From Ananas comosus (taxonomy: Eukaryota > Streptophyta > Magnoliopsida > Poales > Bromeliaceae): 64,000 nt of DNA. Positions within the stretch are counted from its first letter, which is position 1, and every line of letters starts with the position of its first letter. Made by a program: the position numbers and the translations under genes. Below the pieces are notes generated by a model. That model saw only the letters and a list, made by a program, of their open reading frames with translations, had not been told where the DNA came from and ran no database searches. Shown here in pieces: positions 57,460-64,000 of this stretch. The stretch lies in contig NC_033637.1 in NCBI RefSeq assembly GCF_001540865.1, positions 398,463 through 462,462 on the forward strand, written 5' to 3'.

Positions 57460-57861
57460 CTACAGAAACCTCAGAACAGCAGCAGCAGCAGCAGCAAGAA
57501 AGCAGCAGAAAAAAGCCACAACAAAGCAGCCGCGAGAACCAGCAGTAGCTGCTGCATTGTGCTCTCGATGCCCGTGGGAGTCGTCGGTCGCTCCTGTCAC
57601 CACCGGTATGATGCCGCCGCGTGTTCTTCCCCCGCCGCCACCGCCGCTGCCACGAGGTGATCCTCTTGAGCTGCTTCCACTACCAAAACCACCACCGAAT
57701 GATCTGCCACTGCTACCGCCACTGCTGCTGCCACCTCCACTGCCCCCGCCACGTGCGCTGCCACCGCCTCCGCCTCCGCCTCCGCCTCCGCCGGTGCGGC
57801 CTCCAAATATTAAGGTTCTTCTCTCGGCATGTGCTACGTTTCTTCCCGAATCGTCTTGCAT
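57460..57861 (-). CDS. Glycine-rich protein ORF with a hydrophobic C terminus
   Basis: 133 residues. After a short polar start (MQDDSGRNVAHAERRTLIF) comes a Gly/Ser-rich stretch (about 20-80, long GGGG runs), then a polar segment (VVTGATDDSHGHREHN) and a hydrophobic tail (about 110-133, CFVVAFFCCFLAAAAAAVL) that could be a membrane segment or GPI signal. No signal peptide in this frame; TATCTGCAG just upstream could be a splice acceptor from an earlier exon, which I could not identify. The opposite strand is also open as a proline-rich ORF, as expected of GC-rich repeats. I do not recognise a family and cannot exclude a pseudogene. Confidence 0.45.
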   Translation of the reverse strand: MQDDSGRNVAHAERRTLIFGGRTGGGGGGGGGGGSARGGGSGGGSSSGGSSGRSFGGGFGSGSSSRGSPRGSGGGGGGRTRGGIIPVVTGATDDSHGHREHNAAATAGSRGCFVVAFFCCFLAAAAAAVLRFL

Positions 57862-59090
57862 ATCTGCTGCAGATAATAGGCAGTTGGCGAAAAATACTGG
57901 CCGGTCACTACAGCAATGTTGGTTGTATAATTGCTTTTAATCATTTAATAAATTTTTGTAGAACCTATTTGGACATTGGATTGCTCATGTTGATTACTCA
58001 AAATTTTCTGTTTTAGGTTGAAAACGAAACGGTCCAAAAGGAGACTAATCAAGTTACGACAGAGAATTTTGAAATTCAGATGAAGCCACTCTAAATGTAG
58101 CCTGGCCCAATAAAACATTGGCTTCTTGGATTCTGACTGGCCGACGAAACATCGGACCAAACTTCAGCCTGAGGCCTGTTACGATTGGGCCTGTGTACTG
58201 TACAACAATCCAATGGACCTCGCAAATTCCCCAGTTGGGCTTTTTTTTCGTGCTCATTATTATTTACGATTAATTTCATATAGATTCCTACAAATATAGT
58301 GAATAACAAATGTATCTCTACAAAATTAATCTTTCATATATTGTTCCTACAAAAGCTCTCATATTTTCAAATATATCCTTCTAAAGAACTGTTTATTTTT
58401 TTCAATTTTGTCATAATAAATATGTCCCACCAAAAATCATAACCGTATAATACGAGAAGCGTAAAAATATCAAAAACTAATCGGAGTTAAGTATTTAGAG
58501 AAATGATTCGGTACTTTTTTAAAAAAAAATAAAAAAGATCTTAACCGTTCATTAATAGAGGGTAAAAATGTAACTTTAATACTTAGCAGGTAAAAGGATT
58601 ATTTTATTCAAGGTTAGTTTGGTAATTAAATAATACAATATTTAAAGAAACTTTTAATTGAGGTCCTAAATTTATACATTAATTAGTACTAATTTAGGAA
58701 ATTAATTGATTAACCAAATTTATGAAATTATTAGGCATTAACTTAAGAATCTACTTTAAATGTTTTAGTGTTTCTCAAATTATGCATTAATTTAAATTAT
58801 AGAAATTTTAGAAATAGTTTTATTTCTAAATACGATGAATTTAAATTTTAAAAATTAAATATTTAAAATTTAAAAGTGAAATTTAAATTAGAGGAATTTC
58901 ATATTACTATTTAAAAACTAAATTTCTACCAAGATTTAAAATACAGTTTATTCGCACCAGTTTAAAACGTAATGCATAAAAAACTTAAAGAGTAAGATTT
59001 CTACAACTAGATTTCTCTAGAGGAATTTCATATTACTATTTAAATTTTAAATTCAATGATTTAAAAACTAGATTCCAAAAGAAAGAGATG
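57862..59090. other. Intergenic, AT-rich repeat-like sequence
   Basis: From about 58265, phrases like 'TCCTACAAATATAG', 'TATCTCTACAAAATTAATC' and 'TATCCTTCTAAAG' repeat at about 35-50 bp, like the TACCCCT-type element at 20.5 kb. 58790-58930 is TTTAAATTT-rich like 21.5 kb. No gene. Confidence 0.45.
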
Positions 59091-59091
59091 C

Positions 59092-62000
59092 ATGATACGG
59101 GAAACACCAATACGTTTGCACTGCACAAAAAATCGAAAAGAAGTAGATTAAAGGAAGGAACCCACAGTTGACAAATATATCACATTGGTATGAACCCATG
59201 CAAGGTTGGTTGTTAAAAGTTAACACTATTTGTTGCACGAATCTTAGAACTCCTTGATATCTCAGAAATGAACCTCTCAGTTCCAGAATAGCATAGACAG
59301 ACAAAGAAAGTGGCTGCAGTGAGCTTGTTCCTGTGATTGTGGAGGAGGATTTTTTAAAAAAAAATCAGAGATGTAAAACCTCTGTAGATGGAACAGGAAT
59401 CGACTCTGGATTATTACTCTAGCATCCTGGTTTGTATAGAATCTGGCAAGATCACATTGCATCAAATTATCACAATCATCAGAAAAGATAGCACCTGAAT
59501 AGAAGAAAAGTGGACATCACATTCATATGATGAACACGTAAATGAACATTAAGATTTCATTATGACACCCTAATCTCCACATCAGTCATCCTACCTAACT
59601 CTTGAAACATTGTCCAATCCCAACGAACCATGGACTTATGTTAATGCCGCTGAGTTTTTGTACAACCAACGCACAAATCCAACCAAAGATCTTGACATCA
59701 TAAATCCTAAATACCGCAAAAGGGCATTATTAAACTTAAACAGAGAAACAATTGCTTTCCTTAAGTCGCTCTTCTTGAACATAGAATCCAATCTTGATTC
59801 CTACACTCTGTTGCGTTTGCGTGAGCATACAAGTAGCAAGACCAAGTTATTCAAATAATAAAAAGAAAAAAATCTAAAATAAACTAAAAACTAAAACCGA
59901 GAACCGGCCGCCAAGCACAACATTCCCACTGGACTTGCGAAAGAGAATCCCTTTACAAACGATAACTTGCAGAGGATTAATCAAGTAGATTGATTAGAAA
60001 AGTGGGGTCAGATGCATGGATTTGGAAAGAGTCTAGTCTTAGACAGAGAACAACACAAAGAAAATCGGCTAAGAAAGAAAACACAAAGAAGATGATGAAA
60101 CATTCGGAAGAAAATTAAGCCGATATGGCTTTGTGTTCTCGTTGCCGCAGAAATTGAGGACGAAAACAAGTACATGTGTAATTGCAGTGCTGAGAACAAC
60201 TTTCAAGACTGAAATTATAGTGGTGCGTTCTGTCATTTGTGTGATAAAAAGCTCAGCCTATTATAGAAAAAGGTAAAAAAAATAATGTGACCCCTCCAAG
60301 TACAGGCATGTTTTAAATAGCGAGAGAAGAGAAATGATATGAAAGTGGTGGACTTAGAGCTGAAGAACAGCAATGCATCTAAATTGAAAACACCATTTAT
60401 GATTGTTACTGCTTGACGTGGTAAAGGGGGATCCATCGTGAATCTTCAAAGAGATCTCATTACCAAAATCGGAACCTTCCTCTTCTTTCTCTTCCCAGAA
60501 AACAATCTAACTCAACCTGATAGAAACATTAAAGCCTGGTCACCCCCGCAAAAAAAAACATCTCTTCACTCTATCCGCACTTTCAAATTCAAAGATCAGG
60601 ATCATCGAAAAAATCAGATTTTCTTAATAAATCGTTGACATTCTAATCTTGTTGTAATAAAAAAACCCAAATCTGATGGAAAAGCCTGCATTTTAAGCTA
60701 TCCTAAAAAGGGGAAAAAAAGAAAAAAGAAGATGGAGGAGGAGGGAGGAGAGGAAAGAAGAAGAAGTAGAAAACGCTGAGCGCTCTGGGGCTCTACGGGG
60801 ACCTCGGGGCTCGCATCGACGGGGAGGCCGAGGAAGTCCATGAAGCGGTCGAAGGTGACTGTGCGCCTACGTGATCGGACATCCGTGGGGCCACTCCGAT
60901 CTCCATCGTAACGGAGCTGCCCCTCCCTTCCGTTCTGCACCCAGCAGCGACTTTCAGCAGCGTAACAGGAAGCGCGCAACACGATAAACTGTCCTCATCT
61001 TGTCTCTCCTCGCTCCTCCTCCTCCTCTCTTTCTTTTTCTTCTTCTTCTTTCTCTCTTCTTCCTCTGTCTCTCCTCTACTACTACCTCTCCTCCTCCTCT
61101 CTCTCAGTCTTCCTCTCCTACTTGGGCCCCTCCCCTAAACCCCATTCCTTAAATGGGTCTGAGCACCATAATCATTAGAGGTTGCAGGGAAAGCGAAACG
61201 GGCTTTGGAGAAGGAAGGGAGCTGAGGAGGGGACCTAGCACTCTCGGTCATGCTGGTTTATGCGTATAGTGGAGGGACGAGATTGGGGTGTGGGTTGGGC
61301 AAATATACGGATGGAAGAAAGGAAAAAAAGAAAATTGGGATCATTTTAAGGGAAACGGGAAAATGGATTTTTTGTGAACATGTGTGGGGGGTCTGTCCTT
61401 CTTAATTCTTTTGCTTGTTTTGGATTTGGCTGAGCGAGGACGAGGAGATTGGAAGGATTGGGGTGGAAGTTGTTGAAGGAAGGAGTTTTCGGAGTTGGAT
61501 TGTAACGTGGGAATCATTATCTTTTTTTAGCAAATAATATAACACATTTTTTTTTTCCCGCTTCTTTATTTCTCTCCTTTACCAGTTGGGTACCGTGGGT
61601 GGGTGCCTTTGGAATTTTGAAGTGGGCACTGGAATCGGAAGGTAAACGAAGGCTTCGAATGAGGGACTCTCTCTCTCTCTCCTACTCTCGTCTCTCTCTC
61701 TCTCTACCGCCCTTTTGTGGTGCTGTGTGTTGAATTTTAATTAAGATAACTTGTATATGTGGGTTAGAAGAGAGAGAGATGTAAACAAATTTAATAATTA
61801 CTTTTTTTTGAAATAAAAATAAACATGCTATACGGTTTCATTCATTAAAATATAAATTAAGACTACAAACAAGAATAAAATAAACAGAGAGGCTTTCAAG
61901 TAAGATGGCGGAAAAAAAAAAATTGTTGAGGTACACTATTGTCGGTTTTATTTGAATGTACATTTTTTCCTTTGCAGAACATGTGATGAAATATCATGAT

Positions 62001-64000
62001 AGATATTTTTATTAAGCCTTTAAATGTATACTTTTGTCAAAATAATATAAATTATATCTTGTATATTTAGGTTGTTATTTATTACATTATAAATTCAAAA
62101 TCTTTTTAAATCGTACAAATTTAAACTTTTAACTTTCCATCATACCAAAAAAAATAATGAACTGGTATATCAAATAACTTTATTAATAAATATTTTTATT
62201 CCAAATCCAGCTAAGCCTAATCTTTAGTAGAGAGATTACTCGAGTTAAATAGCTCATTCTAGCTCTATAGTTTGATGGATTGTTCTGTCCTGAGTCAAAT
62301 GTTGGTGCTTTGGTGGTGTCACACGCGTCATGGAGAGCTCCATTAATAGATTTATTTATTATCAGGCATATAATAATTAGTGCTAAAAAGACAATTACAT
62401 ATAGATTGAGTTTTTGGTTCTGTTTTCAGTTTAGGAGAAACCTGTTATTAGTGTACTGCTTCTCTGATTGTTAGATTATGCATTGAATAGAATTGAGCAA
62501 GTATGGACTAATGTGGAGATAAGGAAATGATATAATGTGCGAATTACACTTTAATTTAAGAGAGGATAATGAAAACCATAATTTCATCACTTGAGGAATG
62601 TAACTAGAGATAAAACGCATGTAGTAAAAATGTAGGTTTCATAATTTATATACAAAACTTGGTAATTTTGGTGTACATGATCTGGTATGGTACTTCATTA
62701 TAAGATTACAAGTAACACGCATGGCATGTCTTTCTTATGATACTTACGTTGGTAAGATCAGTTGTTAGGGCCAAGCTGTGTGGGCCTAATATGGACTTTA
62801 AAATGAGACGAAGATTAGACTTTGGTACCATTAAAAAGTTTTAAATTCTGGAAGGGCCTTTGCGTTAGGCTTGCTGGAGAGATGAGAGCATTCCTGTGCA
62901 AGGTACAATTCTCTGCGTGCTTGTAGGTAAAGTGATGGGTCAATGAGTTCGGAGGCGATACAAGATCTAACACATCAATTAAATTTATGCATTTTGTTTT
63001 ATTTTAACTGCAGATATTGAAACAATCACTTATTTTTATTAAGAATTGATGCCATGTAGTGTGTTCCATATTTGATTGGGTTTCAATTCAAATGTTTGGG
63101 TTTCGACTCGATATGGATTCGATCACATCAGGAATCGAGCGAAAAATTCTGGGATTAAGGATGAGCGGCCGTGGATAGGCGGAGTATGTTGAATTTCATA
63201 TTTTTTAACTCCATCCCTATTGTTTTTTATCCTTTCCGATTTGTCCGGAAAAATATGGCATAAGTTGGATTTCAAAAGTTGCCTCCAGCTTCTAGGTAAT
63301 TGCTCTTCTATTGTGTAGAGAAGAATATCTAAAATTCATTGTAATATACAAAAATTTCTTCTTTCTTCCTCCTTTCCGTAGGCTAATTCCTCTGGTCAAT
63401 ACCATTGATAGATTATGGTAAAGAGTGCTAACGATTCTTTGTCCTTGATTCCTTTGTGTAACACTACCAGGTAATGATTCTCCCGGTCGTCTATTCCCTT
63501 TGTTGAACTCACATGTAAGAATCGGATCCCAACAAGTTAGGTAAGATAAGTAATCTCGATTCCGTTCGTTTTAACCAGAGTTGATTTCAGTTCCGATTCT
63601 AAACTATCTAAGTTGTAAATTTCACTTATCCTCAGTACTTCGATAACGAAAATGGTCTAACATAAAAAAAACTATTAGAAACCATAACAGTAATAGTGTA
63701 CTCCTCAATTAAATTCTGTTAAGTAGCAGAGACAAATGAGGTGGCATTTTTTTCAGAAGTTGCGCTTATCATATATAGTGTTCCATCTTGGACTCGCGCA
63801 TGTTTTCTTAAACAGCCAGCAAAAACGAACATTGAACAAAGCGTTCTAAGCAAATGTGTGTCGGTGGGTTTCTTAACTTCCTTCCATTGAATATTCTATA
63901 ACATTCTCGCATTCCATGGCAAGCTTTACATGGATGGGTATACAAACTTGTTTGGTTTGGTGTAAAGGCTAAAAGTTTGATGAATGGAGACAAATTGGGG
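59092..64000. repeat. Indel-rich second copy of 47,945-52,735 (5' region of the ROP GAP gene)
   Basis: Colinear with the earlier region over its whole length, in the same orientation, but with single-base insertions and deletions every 10-20 bases. It includes the edge of exon 2 (GATACGGGAAACACCAATAC), intron 1, exon 1, the promoter and upstream DNA, and runs off the window. Confidence 0.93.
60775..61251 (-). pseudogene. Frameshifted copy of ROP GAP exon 1
   Basis: Matches 49598-50064. Pieces such as VTFDRFMDFLGLPVDASPEV are readable, but the CRIB motif and the N-terminal part are broken by several frameshifts, and the start region is altered. Only this exon and a sliver of exon 2 are present; exons 3-5 are absent, so no product is possible. 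Probably a sequence-quality artefact rather than a true pseudogene. Confidence 0.85.

Noticed and set aside
57557..57940. Proline-rich plus-strand ORF, extensin-like at first sight
   Set aside because: Antisense of the glycine-rich ORF; lacks SPPPP motifs and a signal peptide.
59610..59858. 82-residue plus-strand ORF MSNPNEPWTY
   Set aside because: Lies in the indel-rich copy; the cleaner copy of the same intron DNA has no such ORF.
1..64000. A new multi-gene system or biosynthetic cluster
   Set aside because: Neighbouring genes belong to unrelated housekeeping and plant-specific families with separate promoters; nothing links them functionally.

Overview
This is nuclear DNA from a flowering plant. 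Genes have GT-AG introns, encode plant-only families (FANTASTIC FOUR, CRIB-type ROP GAP, N-carbamoylputrescine amidase, PADRE/DUF4228, arabinogalactan peptide), and sit in AT-rich intergenic DNA full of MITEs, SINEs and LINE tails. Very GC-rich single-exon genes (18.3-19.2 kb, 42.8-43.5 kb) next to AT-rich introns suggest a monocot. I lean towards a commelinid such as pineapple, but only weakly.

Layout. 0.7-5.0 kb: GH17 beta-1,3-glucanase (+). 5.7-6.4 kb: Harbinger-type MITE. 7.5-7.8 kb: small PADRE protein (-). 9.2-12.1 kb: a duplicated block carrying a tRNA-derived SINE. 13.1-13.8 kb: hAT-type element. 15.2-16.9 kb: alpha-carbonic anhydrase (+) whose central exons are missing at an N. 17.2 kb: tRNA-Cys (-). 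18.3-19.2 kb: syringolide-induced 14-1-1-like protein (-). 19.9-28.2 kb: repeats, LINE fragments and two duplicated blocks. 28.2-29.4 kb: glutaredoxin-like protein (+). 30.1-33.4 kb: SmD2 (-). 34.2-35.9 kb: ribosomal protein eS25 (-), head-to-head with N-carbamoylputrescine amidase (36.8-40.3 kb, +). 41.5-42.2 kb: Helitron. 42.8-43.5 kb: FAF-like (-). 46.0-50.1 kb: ROP GAP (-). 54.2 and 55.5 kb: two nearly identical copies of an arabinogalactan peptide (-). 57.5-57.9 kb: glycine-rich ORF (-). 59.1-64.0 kb: a degraded second copy of 47.9-52.7 kb.

The genes do not form a pathway or operon; they are ordinary neighbours. Functionally they cover cell-wall glucan turnover, polyamine synthesis, splicing, translation, ROP GTPase signalling and meristem control.

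The strongest unexplained structure is assembly-related. There are eight isolated N characters. At five of them the sequence to the right of the N restarts a block already present to the left, which is the signature of two haplotypes laid end to end; a sixth lies inside a hAT element whose two halves repeat each other. Another N removes the zinc-ligand exons of the carbonic anhydrase. The last 5 kb repeats the ROP GAP 5' region with scattered one-base indels, as expected of an uncorrected long read. Biologically, the most interesting signal is a SINE family whose 3' tail matches the 3' end of a local LINE family. I found no convincing new multi-gene system.
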